Shown piece by piece: positions 40,695 to 52,379 of a stretch of 64,000 nucleotides of DNA. Origin of the DNA: Phaseolus vulgaris (Eukaryota > Streptophyta > Magnoliopsida > Fabales > Fabaceae); the NCBI RefSeq assembly GCF_000499845.2, contig NC_023749.2, positions 21,990,273-22,054,272 on the forward strand, written 5' to 3'. Numbering within the stretch: position 1 is the first letter of the stretch; every line of letters starts with the position of its first letter. Below the pieces are notes generated by a model, which saw only the letters and a list, made by a program, of their open reading frames with translations, did not search any database and was not told where the DNA came from. The translations under genes and the position numbers were made by a program.

Positions 40695-42733
40695 ATGGCT
40701 TGTACAGGGGCCACACCAACCAATCTTGCCCCCTCCCGAAACCCTACTCCAAAATCTCGCAAACAACCTTCGTCAGGAAATCCCTCCATCTCGAAACCCT
40801 CCCCCCACATCTCGTAACCCACCTAGGGATCCCGCCATCCTTTCAAACCGGGCTCAGAGGCCTGCGCCCTCTCGTCCTAACCAATCGCAATCAACTCCCC
40901 CACAAACCAGTGCCACCGCACGCCCCATTCCTGATTACAAACTGTTGTACCCATGGGCTCCTCCAACTTTGCTGAATGAGACTTCCTTGATTAACTCTGA
41001 GGTCGATATTCTTCGCCTGAGAGATAAGACCCACCTCACCTTTCATAAGGAGCATGACGACAAGGTTGTTATTCGTCCTTGCCTCCCTGAGGAACCTGTC
41101 TGCACCGATAATGATGGCAATGACGGCCACCCTTCCTGCTTTATCTATGCAACTGTGTTCAAGAAGGTTAGGCTCAGGTTCCCTCTCACTCGCTTTGAGA
41201 GGGAGCTCCTGACTGAACTCGATATTGCCCCCGCTCAGCTGCATCCCAACGGCTGGGCGTTTGTCAGGGCATACCTAATTGTTTGCGCGCACCTGGGCCA
41301 TCCAGCCTCTGTAGATGTGTTCTTATTTCTGTTCGAGGCTAAGAACCCAGGGGATCGCCTATGGGTAAGCCTTAATGGGATTGCTGGGAGATCCATCCTT
41401 TCCATCTTCCAGCAATCTTATAAGGATTGGAAGGGTAAATTTGTTCGTGTTTGCTGTAATGGTCAGGATCCTACGCTTCTCGATGGGTTCCCCTTGTACT
41501 GGGTTAACAAGGGAAAGAAGGACCCAAAGGATAACTTTCGGAAAGCTAGGAGTCTGGAGAAGATGGGGGGACTTGACAGAGATTTGTGCAACTTCTGGAA
41601 ATAAGTTGCCTCTACCAATACCACCTTGGCCACCCCTTCAATCATCAAGTTCGAATTCTATGAGAGTCAACTGGATTTTTACATAGGTCTGCCCTCCCTT
41701 TTATCTGGGTTTCTCTTCCCGTGCCAAGTCTGCTTTACACTTTATCGAACTTATTTGTGTTATACTGCCCTGTGTTTATTCTTGACCGCTCGATTCCTGT
41801 ATTACCCTTTTACCTGAAACTGAACTGATGTGCAAACATTGATCTCTTTATGTAGATACAATGTTGGGGAAAGATCATATGGCCAGACTGCGTTCTATAG
41901 CCAAACGCCACAAACTCGCCGCGGGTTCTCAAACCGTCCCGAATTCTGTAGCGGAAGCCGCCGTTGCTCGAGGCGAGCTTCCTCCCGTGGGTTCATCTTC
42001 CCTCGTAGCCCCTCCTGCCCCTGCGAGAAAGAAACTGCCACCAAGGAGGGCTAAGAGGAAGAATCCCACAATGGTGTCGGATGAGGAGGATGACGAGAAT
42101 ACTGAAGATGGACTCATCTGTAAAAGGAACAGGGCAACCGTCGTCGAGCTGCCCGCAATCGAGAGTACAGGCCCAGATTACGCAGAGAATCCCCCAAGTG
42201 TCTCCACACCCTTTGAGAGTACTGGGGACGCTCTGCCATCGAATACTTCAGCTGCTGGAGGCGTTCTGGAGCAGGCTGTGGATATTCAGTGGTCTCCCCA
42301 GCCTGTAGTGGAGCCAAACGTATCGCCGCCACACCCTGACGCTTCCCTGGTCGTTCCCACTTGTGAGGGTGGTGGTGAGAACCAACCCTCAATCCCTCTC
42401 CTAATCCCTGCTCTTCCAGCCCCTGTCGAGGAGGTCTTGAAAGCCCACGCCGTTCATCTTAACGCTATGACTACTGAGTGCGTAGAGAAACGCCTTTACC
42501 AGATGATGGGCGAGGCTCTAAGGGACTCCTTGAACCAGTATGAATCCGAAGCCGGTGCTGCGAAGGACCAAGTCCAACAACTTAAGCGTGATCTTACGAT
42601 GTGGGGATTGGAGTTTTCAAGGTTAGAGAATGCTCTGAAGGACGAGTTGCGGGACGAACGTAAAAACAACGCTGAGCTGGACAAAAAGTTCAACGTCAAG
42701 CTCTTAGAGGTCACCGAACTCGAGGGCAGACTC

Positions 42734-43457
42734 TGATGGAGGAGGGCCAAGCACACCTACCCAAGGAAGCCAAGGCACAAGCCAAGGAGAGCGTCTAGAC
42801 CAAGACCAAGACCAAGGTGAGCGTCTAGGACGTGAAAGTAAGCGTCTAGGACGTGAAGGTGAGCGTCTAGGCCGTGAAGGAGGGAGGCTATCCATGGAGC
42901 TAGACCGTCTAGGACCCCTTACAAGATCAATGGCCAAACATATTCAAACACAAGCAAATGAGGCCACGGATGGAAGAGAGAAGGCTTTGTATATGTTTGC
43001 ATAAAGGCCCATTGGGGGTACTTAGTAGATAGGATAGTGTAGGAAGCATTTTTGATGGAAACCTTCTAGAAACTAGGTTAGTGTGGCCGGTCATGGATTG
43101 GCACATGGCTTAGCATTTAGTTTTAATTTTGGTTTTCTTTTCCTTGTAATGTAGCTTATCATTTACGTCCCAAACTAGCCTATAAATAGGAAGGCTAGCT
43201 CATTGTATTGAACAAGTTTATTTGAGTATTGTTATGCTGCCCATTTTGTGCACTAGCTTTACTTCTCCTAGAAATCTAGGCTATAAACTTCACTCCCTTC
43301 ACCTTTCTTCATAGAGCTGGCCGAACCTCTCTAACCCATACTCATCATGCACCTTCAAAGCCATCACAACTCCTAGGAGGGCTTTGTTTCACTCACCCAT
43401 TGCTTCCGCATCACTTTTTACTACTTTGATTCAAGAAGAACACATGAAATGCCATCA
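42734..43457 (+). repeat. T9 5' LTR
   Basis: TGATGGAGGAGGG to ATGCCATCA, with TATAAATAG at 43181-43189. The first 270 bp correspond to the last codons of the pol ORF as read in the 3' LTR. A 21-bp repeat (AGCGTCTAGGACGTGAA core) runs at about 42820-42882. Confidence 0.95.
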
Positions 43458-43459
43458 TT

Positions 43460-43472
43460 TGGTATCATGAGC
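43460..43472 (+). other. T9 primer-binding site, tRNA-iMet variant
   Basis: TGGTATCATGAGC lies two bases after the LTR. The usual initiator-Met PBS is TGGTATCAGAGC; here one T is inserted. T6 and T10 have the identical variant. Confidence 0.75.
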
Positions 43473-45324
43473 TATTGGTTCTTCAAGATGAGTAGCTTGT
43501 CTTTTTAATTTCAGTTCTTCTTTATTTTCATCTTTGTCATTTCAATTCCTTACTTGTCTTGCTGTTTTTATATTTTTAATTTGTTCTTGGTGTGCTTTGT
43601 GGAAGATCCAACCCAAGCACTCTTGTTCATTTGATCTTGAACAAGTTCTTGTGCAATTTGTGATAGGATTCCATACACCTTTGTGTTGCTATTTTGTTTT
43701 AGGCTTTGAGTCTTTATTGCTTTCATTATTTTGCTTCATATTATGCTTTGAGTCTTTAATTTTCTGAATCTATACATGTTTTGTCAAGTCATGTTCATCC
43801 ATATTGTCATCAATTCTTAGTAGTCCTATTTTTTGGCTTGATTGTTTCTTGTTTTGGGTCTCTTTATATTGCTTTAATCTGCTGTTATTTTTGATCCTTT
43901 TGGTGCTTTTTATTTTTAGTTTGAGTTCCTAATTGTGTCTTAGTTCATACACAATTTCCATTCTCACTTTTCCATTGTGTTAATTTTGGTTATCTTGCTG
44001 TTTTCTTCCAGTTTTCCAGATTTCCCCTGTAACACCTCTCTGTTCTGGGCTGTTTTGTTTACCAAAATTTTTCCACCCATAGGAAAATTCTGAATTTCTG
44101 AAAAAAACAAGTTTAAGGTGTTATAGAAAGGACAAAAAAAGAATGAGGTCAAAAGAAGCAACAGAAAAAAAATGATAAATCTCACAAAATCAGAGTGCGA
44201 ATCTTGAGCGTTACAGCTGGCCTAACTGCACACCAAATTTGCAAAAATTATTAAAAAAAAATGGTGCATGCGTTTTAGGTGATTCCAAAGCCAAAATTTA
44301 GCTAAGATCCTGAATTTTCTTGTATCCAAATTTCAGAAACAAATCTTACAATTACAGCTCAGCATAAATCGGGGAACAAAACTGTTTTCTGGCCCACAAC
44401 ATTTTCCAGTGGTGCTGTTTTTTTTATTTGGTCATCTAATCTAGTGCTTTTCTTTAGGAATTCCTTTTGTGTGCCAACTTTTATTGAGTACCTTTAATTG
44501 TTTGCTTTATTTTCTTGAATCTCTTTCTAAGTTGTCATATTATAAATCCTTTTGGTGGTACTGTTTTCTTTCAATTAAATTTGTTTCTTGCTTTTGTTTC
44601 TTGACCTTTCTTTTGTGGGTGCTGGAATTTAATTCTCTCTTGGTGCTTATGTGCATGGAAATTGACTTGGTTTAAGGTTAAGCCTTTGTGAATAGGTGCT
44701 GGAAATTGGAGAATTAAAGCCAACTTTCTAAGGAGGAGTCAAGTTAAGGCCGAAAACAAGTTTCTTGAAACAAACACTACAAACACCTAGAAGATCAACA
44801 ATCAAGACAACAAAGAAAATGCACTAACCAAAAAGAGGAACAACAAAGGGGGTTTTCTTATCTCCTTTACAACTTGGTTTATTGTTAATTACCTCTTTTA
44901 AATTACGTTTTAGACGGTGAGTGTGTCTTCAAGGGCTCAAAGTGTCCAAGAAGCCTCACCTAGGGCCGAATAGCATAGTTATTTTACTTAGTAATTTGTT
45001 GCTTGTTTGAACTTGTATTTCTTTTGTTTTGGTAGAAACGTTTTGCATGTTTGGTATTGTTTAAATTTGTGCTATACCGACTAGTTTGCTGCATATCTAG
45101 CTTACATAGTTTTCTTGCTTTTTGATTTCTCAACTTCTTGTGTTCTAAGTGTTCTACTAAGAGAAAATTTTGTGTGAAGTCATTGGAGGAAAAGTTTTTG
45201 GCAAGGAAAAGGCTTGGTACTTAAGTAGTCCATTGTGACTCACCTCCCTTACCTGGAAAACTCCCTTCTCTAACTTTCCTAAACTTTCTCCAAGTAAAAC
45301 ACCTATATACACAAAGTTTTAGCC
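43473..45324 (+). other. T9 long leader, non-coding
   Basis: About 1.85 kb of T-rich sequence between PBS and gag with no supported gene. It contains multiple poly-A and poly-T runs (44105-44275). T10 keeps a matching leader (54255-56163), and T6 the first part. Confidence 0.7.
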
Positions 45325-47236
45325 ATGTCTTCTTCTTCTCACTCTCCAAAGTCTATAGAAAGTGAAGTAAAATCTTTGAAAACTCTTTTAAAAGAAGTAT
45401 CCCAAGCGGTACAATTAATCTCTTTTAGACAATTGGAGAATGAAAACAAAATCAATGAGTTGGCTAAAGCTCAAGAAGAGAAGTCACAAAAATCACAAAA
45501 ATAAAAAAAAAACTCATGCATCACATTCGCAAAGTATTGAATCTCTAGGGGAGGGAAGCCGTAGAATCAATGATTATTACCAACCACCCCCTAGAAGAAC
45601 TAGGCAAAGGGAACAAGAGGTGCCAAGGGAAACAAGAGTAGACCTACCTCATTTCCATGGTAAGGAAAATGTAGAAGTATATCTAGATTGGGAGATGAAG
45701 GTAGAGCAACTTTTTGCTTGCCATAGGGTAAGTGAGGAACGAAAAGTACCCTTAGCCACCCTTAGTTTCCAAGGGAATGCCATGTATTGGTGGACCTCTC
45801 TTGAAAGAGATAGACGTCTTCATAGGGAACCTTCCATTACATATTGGAATGACCTTAGGGGAGCCCTAAGACGTCGACATATACCCTCTTACTACCATAG
45901 GGAGTTGATGGACAAGCTCCAAAGACTCCAACAAAGAAATATGAGCGTAGAGGAGTATAGACAAAAGATGGAGCTCTATATGATGAGAGCCTCTATTAGA
46001 GAGGAGGAGGAAACCACCATTGCTAGGTTCCTTAGTGGCCTATCACTTGAGATAAGAGATAGAGTAGAGCTCTTACCTTATCAAGACTTGAATGATTTGG
46101 TTCAACTTTGCATTAAAGTTTAGCAACAAAACTTGCGCAAAACCTCAAGTCAAAAGGTGAGCCCCTATTCTAGCTTTTATCCCAAGAAAGAGTTTAGAAG
46201 GGAGGGTAGTACATCCAAGGAAAAACCAAAAGAGCCTACCAAGCCCTTCACCAAAGAAACCTCAACCCCACCCATCCGAGCTAGAGATGTCAAGTGTTTT
46301 AAGTGCTATGGTAGGGGGCATGTGCAAGCACAATGTCCAAACCAAAGGACTTTGTTTTTAAAAGGTGTAGACGAGTACACTAGTGGCGAGGATGAGCCTA
46401 GTGAGAAAGAGGAAGGGGGAGAGGATGAGAGGGTAGCTCCACTAGAGGGAGAATTGCTTATGATTAGGAGAACCCTCAACAATCACCCTAGCACATCCAT
46501 GGAAACACAAAGGGAGAACATCTTTCATACAAGATGCAATGTTTTAGAAAATATATGTTCTCTCATTGTGGATAGTGGATCTAGTTGTAATTGTTGTAGT
46601 GCTAGAATGGTTGAAAAGCTTAAGCTACAAGTAGTTCCTCACCCAAAACCTTACAAACTTCAATGGCTTAATGAAAATGGGGAACTACATGTAGACAAGC
46701 AAGTGGAAATCAAGTTTTCCATAGGGAACTACAAAGACAAAGTTTTATGTGATGTAGTGCCTATGGAAGCTTGCCATATCTTATTAGGGAGGCCATGGCA
46801 ATTTGACAAGAAAACCTTGCATGATGGTCTCACTAACGAGATTTCCTTCACCCATAAATATAAGAAGTTTGTACTTAGTCCTTTACCACATTCTCAAGTG
46901 GTGAAAGACCAAATACAAATGAAACAAAAGAGGGATGAGGAAAACAAAAAAAAAAGAGAGCAAGAAAAAGAGAAAATCCTTAGGGATAGAAAGGCGTGGG
47001 AGAAGAGTGTTCCTTCCCACAAGGTTGGTCAACAAGAAAAACCTCTTGAAAATGTTTTTGAAAACTTGCTTCTTGTTGAACAACCAAGCCTTATCTTTTG
47101 TAAAGGAGCACTTACATGCACTGCCACAAGTAGTGAACTCATGGTTTTACCTCCTCAAGTAGAAAACCTTTTGAGTGAATTTGAAGATCTATTCTCCCAA
47201 GAAGGACCCATTGGGCTTCCTCCTCTTAGGGGATAG
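45325..47236 (+). pseudogene. gag: T9 gag-protease region with frameshift and stop
   Basis: Start M-S-S-S-S-H-S at 45325; the frame hits TAA at 45502-45504 in an A-rich run and continues in the next frame (45505-46120) with the capsid-type segment (VDLPHFHGKENVEVYLDWE, ATLSFQGNAMYWW, EEYRQKMELYMMR). TAG at 46121-46123 then interrupts. After it come the zinc knuckle CFKCYGRGHVQAQC (C-x2-C-x4-H-x4-C, about 46290) and protease LIVDSGSSCNCCS (about 46560). A missing base in the G run at 47229-47232 separates it from pol. Confidence 0.88.
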
Positions 47237-50073
47237 AACATCAAATTGACTTTATACCGGGGGCAAGCCTACCAAATAGGCCTGCTTATAGAACCAACCC
47301 CGAGGAAACAAAGGAGATAGAATCACAAGTTCAAGACTTGTTGGAGAAGGGTTGGGTTCAAAAGAGCCTAAGCCCTTGTGCTGTACCTGTCTTGTTGGTG
47401 CCAAAAAAAGATGGAAAATGGCGTATGTGTTGTGATTGTAGAGCAATCAACAACATCACCATCAAGTATAGGCATCCAATCCCGAGGCTTGATGATATGC
47501 TTGATGAATTGCATGGGTCAACTCTATTCTCCAAGATTGACCTTAAAAGTGGATATCACCAAATTCGAATCAAGGAAGGTGATGAGTGGAAAACCGCTTT
47601 TAAGACCAAATTTGGATTATACGAGTGGTTGGTGATGCCCTTTGGGCTTACTAATGCTCCAAGCACATTCATGAGGCTTATGAATCACACCTTGAGAGAT
47701 TGTATAGGTAAATATGTAGTAGTTTACTTTGATGATATCTTAGTCTATAGTAAAAGCCTAGAAGACCATCTAAGTCACCTTAGGGAAGTTCTTCTAGTTC
47801 TTAGGAAAAATAGTCTTTTTGCCAATAGGGATAAGTGTACCTTTTGTGTAGATAGTGTAGTTTTCTTAGGTTTCATAGTTAACAAAAAGGGGGTACATGT
47901 AGATCCCGAGAAAATCAAAGCCATCCGCGAGTGGCCAACTCCACAAAATGTAAGTGATGTGAGAAGTTTTCATGGGTTAGCTAGCTTCTATAGAAGGTTT
48001 GTACCTAATTTTTCTAGTCTAGCTTCTCCTTTGAATGAACTTGTGAAAAAAGATGTTGCATTTTGTTGGAATGAAAAGCATGAGCAAGCCTTTCAAAGGC
48101 TCAAAGCTCAACTCACCAATGCACCCATTCTATCTCTTCCAAATTTTTCCAAAACTTTTGAGATAGAGTGTGATGCATCGGGGGTAGGCATAGGTGCGGT
48201 TTTGTTGCAAGGTGGACACCCCATTGCTTATTTTAGTGAAAAACTCCATGGTGCCACCCTCAACTACCCCACCTATGACAAAGAGCTCTATGCTCTTGTG
48301 CGAGCCCTAAAGACTTGGGAACACTACCTTGTGTCCAAAGAATTTGTTATCCATAGTGATCACGAGTCTTTAAAATATTTAAAGGGCCAACACAAGCTCA
48401 ACAAGAGACATGCTAAATGGATGGAATTTCTTGAACAATTTCCTTATGTAATCAAATACAAGAAAGGAAGCACCAATATAGTGGCCGATGCTCTTTCAAG
48501 GCGGCACACTCTCTTTTCAAAACTAGGTGCCCAAATTCTTGGATTTGACCACATAAGAGAGCTTTACCAAGAAGATCAAGAACTCTCATCCATCTATGCC
48601 CAATGTCTACATAGAGCGCAAGGAGGTTACTATGTGTCCGAGGGATATCTTTTTAAAGAAGGAAAACTTTGCATTCCCCAAGGAACACATAGAAAACTCC
48701 TTGTCAAAGAATCACATGAAGGGGGACTCATGGGCCATTTTGGAGTTGATAAAACTCTAGATCTTTTAAAAGCAAAATTTTGTTGGCCACACATGAGGAA
48801 AGATGTCCAACGACATTGTTCTAGATGTATCTCATGTTTAAAAGCAAAATCTAGAACAATGCCGCATGGACTCTACACCCCTTTGCCGATTGCAAATGCT
48901 CCTTGGGAAGACATTAGCATGGATTTCATTTTAGGACTTCCTAGGACTGCAAGAGGCCATGACTCTATCTTTGTGGTAGTGGACCGTTTTAGCAAAATGT
49001 CCCACTTTATTCCATGCCACAAAGTGGATGATGCTCAAAACATTTCTAAACTCTTCTTTAGAGAAGTGGTGAGACTCCATGGTCTCCCTAGAAGTATAGT
49101 GTCCGACCGAGATCCCAAGTTTATAAGCCACTTTTGGAAAACTCTTTGGGGTAAACTTGGAACAAGACTACAATTTTCAACTTCTTGTCATCCTCAAACG
49201 GATGGTCAAACCGAAGTAGTCAATAGATCTCTTGGAACTATGCTTAGGGCTATCATGAAGGGAAGCCACAAATCTTGGGATGAGTACCTTCCCCACATTG
49301 AATTTGCTTACAATAGAGTAGTTCACAAGACTACTAATGCTTCTCCTTTTGAGGTAGTATATGGTTTTAATCCTCTCACGCCCATGGATTTGATACCCCT
49401 TCCTAATCCACAAGATTTTGTGCATAAGGAAGGAGTACTCAAAGCTGATTTTATCAAGAAAATGCATGAGAAGATTAAAATTCAAATACAACAACAAAAT
49501 GAGAAGTACACAAAATACAACAACAAGGGGAAGAGAGAAATAATTTTTGAGGAAGGAGACTTAGTTTGGCTTCACCTTCGCAAAGATAGATTTCCAACTC
49601 AAAGGAAGTCCAAACTAAGTCCCCGAGGTGATGGACCTTTCCAAGTTCTCAAGCGAGTCAACAACAATGCTTATAAATTGGACCTACCTCTTGAATATGT
49701 AGTACATGACACTTTTAATGTAATTGATCTTTCTCCATTTGTAGGTACCAATGACGATGACGAGCTGGATTTGAGGACAAATCCTTTCCAAGGGGGAGGG
49801 GATGATGGAGGAGGGCCAAGCACACCTACCCAAGGAAGCCAAGGCACAAGCCAAGGAGAGCGTCTAGACCAAGACCAAGACCAAGGTGAGCGTCTAGGAC
49901 GTGAAAGTAAGCGTCTAGGACGTGAAGGTGAGCGTCTAGGCCGTGAAGGAGGGAGGCTATCCATGGAGCTAGACCGTCTAGGACCCCTTACAAGATCAAT
50001 GGCCAAACATATTCAAACACAAGCAAATGAGGCCACGGATGGAAGAGAGAAGGCTTTGTATATGTTTGCATAA
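47230..50073 (+). CDS. pol: T9 pol: reverse transcriptase, RNase H, integrase, with LTR-encoded tail
   Basis: Open frame from about 47230 to the TAA at 50071-50073. Landmarks counted from 47338: RT core [14 protein letters not shown] at 24, [11 protein letters not shown] near 128, RNase [19 protein letters not shown] near 274 with its aspartate intact, integrase finger [10 protein letters not shown]...CISC near 460-505, catalytic D, D, E in MDFILGL (527), SDRDPKF (587) and TEVVN (624), then [11 protein letters not shown] near 748. The last 90 codons (49803-50073) lie inside the 3' LTR and include seven-residue repeats [21 protein letters not shown]. It has no obvious start codon of its own and would be made as part of gag-pol. 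Confidence 0.9.
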   Translation, partial: GIEHQIDFIPGASLPNRPAYRTNPEETKEIESQVQDLLEKGWVQKSLSPCAVPVLLVPKKDGKWRMCCDCRAINNITIKYRHPIPRLDDMLDELHGSTLFSKIDLKSGYHQIRIKEGDEWKTAFKTKFGLYEWLVMPFGLTNAPSTFMRLMNHTLRDCIGKYVVVYFDDILVYSKSLEDHLSHLREVLLVLRKNSLFANRDKCTFCVDSVVFLGFIVNKKGVHVDPEKIKAIREWPTPQNVSDVRSFHGLASFYRRFVPNFSSLASPLNELVKKDVAFCWNEKHEQAFQRLKAQLTNAPILSLPNFSKTFEIECDASGVGIGAVLLQGGHPIAYFSEKLHGATLNYPTYDKELYALVRALKTWEHYLVSKEFVIHSDHESLKYLKGQHKLNKRHAKWMEFLEQFPYVIKYKKGSTNIVADALSRRHTLFSKLGAQILGFDHIRELYQEDQELSSIYAQCLHRAQGGYYVSEGYLFKEGKLCIPQGTHRKLLVKESHEGGLMGHFGVDKTLDLLKAKFCWPHMRKDVQRHCSRCISCLKAKSRTMPHGLYTPLPIANAPWEDISMDFILGLPRTARGHDSIFVVVDRFSKMSHFIPCHKVDDAQNISKLFFREVVRLHGLPRSIVSDRDPKFISHFWKTLWGKLGTRLQFSTSCHPQTDGQTEVVNRSLGTMLRAIMKGSHKSWDEYLPHIEFAYNRVVHKTTNASPFEVVYGFNPLTPMDLIPLPNPQDFVHKEGVLKADFIKKMHEKIKIQIQQQNEKYTKYNNKGKREIIFEEGDLVWLHLRKDRFPTQRKSKLSPRGDGPFQVLKRVNNNAYKLDLPLEYVVHDTFNVIDLSPFVGTNDDDELDLRTNPFQGGGDDGGGPSTPTQGSQGTSQGERLDQDQDQGERLGRESKRLGREGERLGREGGRLSMELDRLGPLTRSMAKHIQTQANEATDGREKALYMFA

Positions 50074-50526
50074 AGGCCCATTGGGGGTACTTAGTAGATA
50101 GGATAGTGTAGGAAGCATTTTTGATGGAAACCTTCTAGAAACTAGGTTAGTGTGGCCGGTCATGGATTGGCACATGGCTTAGCATTTAGTTTTAATTTTG
50201 GTTTTCTTTTCCTTGTAATGTAGCTTATCATTTACGTCCCAAACTAGCCTATAAATAGGAAGGCTAGCTCATTGTATTGAACAAGTTTATTTGAGTATTG
50301 TTATGCTGCCCATTTTGTGCACTAGCTTTACTTCTCCTAGAAATCTAGGCTATAAACTTCACTCCCTTCACCTTTCTTCATAGAGCTGGCCGAACCTCTC
50401 TAACCCATACTCATCATGCACCTTCAAAGCCATCACAACTCCTAGAAGGGCTTTGTTTCACTCACCCATTGCTTCCGCATCACTTTTTACTACTTTGATT
50501 CAAGAAGAACACATGAAATGCCATCA
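49803..50526 (+). repeat. T9 3' LTR
   Basis: 724 bp, preceded by PPT AAGGGGGAGGGGA (49790-49802). The pol ORF continues 271 bp into it. Followed by the TSD GACTC. Confidence 0.95.
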
Positions 50527-50891
50527 GACTCGTGCATCAGCAGGAGAAGATAGCGGACCTGGAGGAGATCCTTAAGGCTAAAAAGGCCTACGTGGCTGAG
50601 CTTGAGGCCAAATCAATTGAGAGGGAGGACCTGCTGGGCAAAAGCGAAACCGCCAAGGATAAAAAAGCCAAGGAACTGAGCGAGACTGCAGCAAAGCTTA
50701 CCCAGGCGCTTGAGGAGAACGGAAAGCTGAAGAAACAAATTGAAGAACTCGACCTCAGTGCTGCAAATGTTCTGACTTCCGGGTTTGGCGCGGCCTTGGA
50801 GCAGTTTGCTTGTGCTTACCCCGACTTGGACCTTTCTCAGTTCTCGATTTGCCATGAAGTGGTAGATGGAAAAATTGTACCTTCAGATTAA

Positions 50892-51628
50892 CATTTCCAT
50901 TTGCCGCTTTGTTTTAAAACCTTCTGAAAGACCTATATGTTCAACCCCTGTTTATGTGCAACGAAACTGCTTGTAATGACTCCCTTTTTATTCAAACCGC
51001 TTTAACATATGCACATGGTTTCTCTTTTATCTGGTGTGCGATCACTGGATAACTTGGTGGGCTTTCACTTAATCCAATTAACTTAGCACAAACTGATGCT
51101 TAATTTTCTGGCAATCAACTTATCTTAAACAAACGGTTAGTCTATAGCAATAACATTTGACACGAAATTACTTACTGAGCAGTAGGCGGGAGTGATTTTT
51201 AGTATCTGAAATCTCGCTTGCCTGATCTGCCAAGTGACATGTGTATTTCTAGGTCATCGCCTGAAACTAGGCTGGCCTGATTCTGCACTGAGAACATTCG
51301 AACTTGCCTCAATTTGCTTAAGCAAAGAGGTCTTGTATTTTGTTCTTGCCTGAACTCACTCTGAGGTGAGAAGGACTTTATCTGGCCTGAACTCGCTCGA
51401 CGGCGAGAAGGACTTTATCTGGCCTGAACTCGCTCGACGGCGAGAAGGACTTTATCTTGCCTGAACTTACTCGACAGCGAGAAGGACTTTATCTTGCCTG
51501 AACTCGCTCGACGGTGAGAAGAACTTTATCTTGCCTGAACTCGCTCGACGGCGAGAAGGACTTTATCTTGCCTGAACTCGCTCGACGGCGAGAAGGACTT
51601 TATCTGGTGCCTCAACTTGCCCAGGGGC
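50892..51628. repeat. T8 aORF 3' region and hairpin array, left part
   Basis: 50892-51300 is AT-rich, non-coding. From 51340 come seven or so 37-38-bp units, GCCTGAACTCGCTCGACGG core then CGAGAAGGACTTTATCTT. Stems: CTCAC 51355-51359 with GTGAG 51366-51370; CTCGC 51392-51396 with GCGAG 51403-51407; later units repeat the CTCGC/GCGAG form. T10 cuts the array at 51628. Confidence 0.85.
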
Positions 51629-52379
51629 TGATGGCATTTTCATGTGTTCTTCTTGAATCAAAGTAGAAAAAAAAGGTGCGGAAGCAATGGGTGAGATGAT
51701 CAAGACCCTCCTAGGAGTTGTGTTGGCCTTGTAGGTTCATGATGAGTATGGTGTTTGAGTGGTTCGGCCAGCTCAAGGGGAAAAGATGAAAGGATTGAAG
51801 TTTAGAGCCTAGATTTCTAGGAGAAGTAAAGCTTGTGCACAAAAATGGCAGCATAACCTTACTCAATTAAACTTCAAAATACAAGGTGTAGGCTCCTCCT
51901 TTTATAGGCTAAGGAGGACCATAATGCAACCCTAATGCTAGCCAAATGAAATGTAAATGTGAAGCACATGGGTGCACATGGCACATGGGTGCACAAATGA
52001 GCACATGGGGAGGGGTGTGTCTAGTTTTTATGCTCACCCCCCCCTCCATGGTCTTTCTAGAATGTTCACACAAATATGCTTTCTACACTACTCTAATTAC
52101 TAAGCACCCCTAATGGGCCTTTATGTAACAATTACAAAGGTCTTCTCTTCCCAAAACCGTAGCTTTGACCCATGTGTATATGAAGATAGACGGTCTAGAA
52201 GGAATCCTCATCATGGCCTAGACGCTCCTTATGTAGCCGCTCCTCATCATGGCCTAGACGCTCCTCTTCATGGGCTAGACGCTCCTTTTTTAGTCTAGAC
52301 GCTCCTCATCATAGGCTAGACCGTCTAGTCTTGGAGGCTTGGCTTTCATCGTGTGGTGAGCTTGGGCCCTCCTCCATCA
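51629..52379 (-). repeat. T10 3' LTR
   Basis: Ends TGATGG...CCATCA on both strands, as in T9. Positions 52190-52330 carry repeated CTAGACGCTCCTCATCAT-type units, the reverse of the GAGCGTCTAG repeat of T9, in a different arrangement. Confidence 0.92.

Larger units (their letters stand above)
42734..50526 (+). mobile_element. T9: young Ty3/gypsy element
   Basis: 7793 bp, TSD GACTC (42729-42733 and 50527-50531). LTRs 42734-43457 and 49803-50526 are both 724 bp; I noticed one difference (about 43373/50442, G/A), so insertion is very recent. PBS TGGTATCATGAGC, PPT AAGGGGGAGGGGA. Gag has a frameshift and a stop, and the gag-pol junction lacks one base, so it may need helper proteins. RT motifs recall CRM/Reina-type chromoviruses but I see no chromodomain; lineage is tentative. 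Confidence 0.93.
40695..50891 (+). pseudogene. T8 aORF (long type), interrupted by T9
   Basis: The start ATG at 40695 follows the leader intron; a frameshift in a C run near 40797-40808 moves to the frame carrying PDYKLLYPWAPPTLL, PVCTDNDG, LRFPLTRFERELLTE, QLHPNGWAFVRAY, SVDVFLFLFEAK, WVSLNGIAGRS and GFPLYWVNKGKK. TAA at 41602-41604 replaces a residue near the domain end. The coding intron is 41687-41855 (169 nt, phase 1). Exon 2 (41856-42733) continues after T9 at 50532-50891 in the same frame (E-L-E-G-R-L | V-H-Q-Q-E-K), with coiled coil and C-terminus CHEVVDGKIVPSD. Confidence 0.85.

Noticed and set aside
49671..50006. Arg/Ser/Pro-rich - strand ORF (copy at 42704-42937)
   Set aside because: Antisense of the 21-bp repeat coding region of T9.
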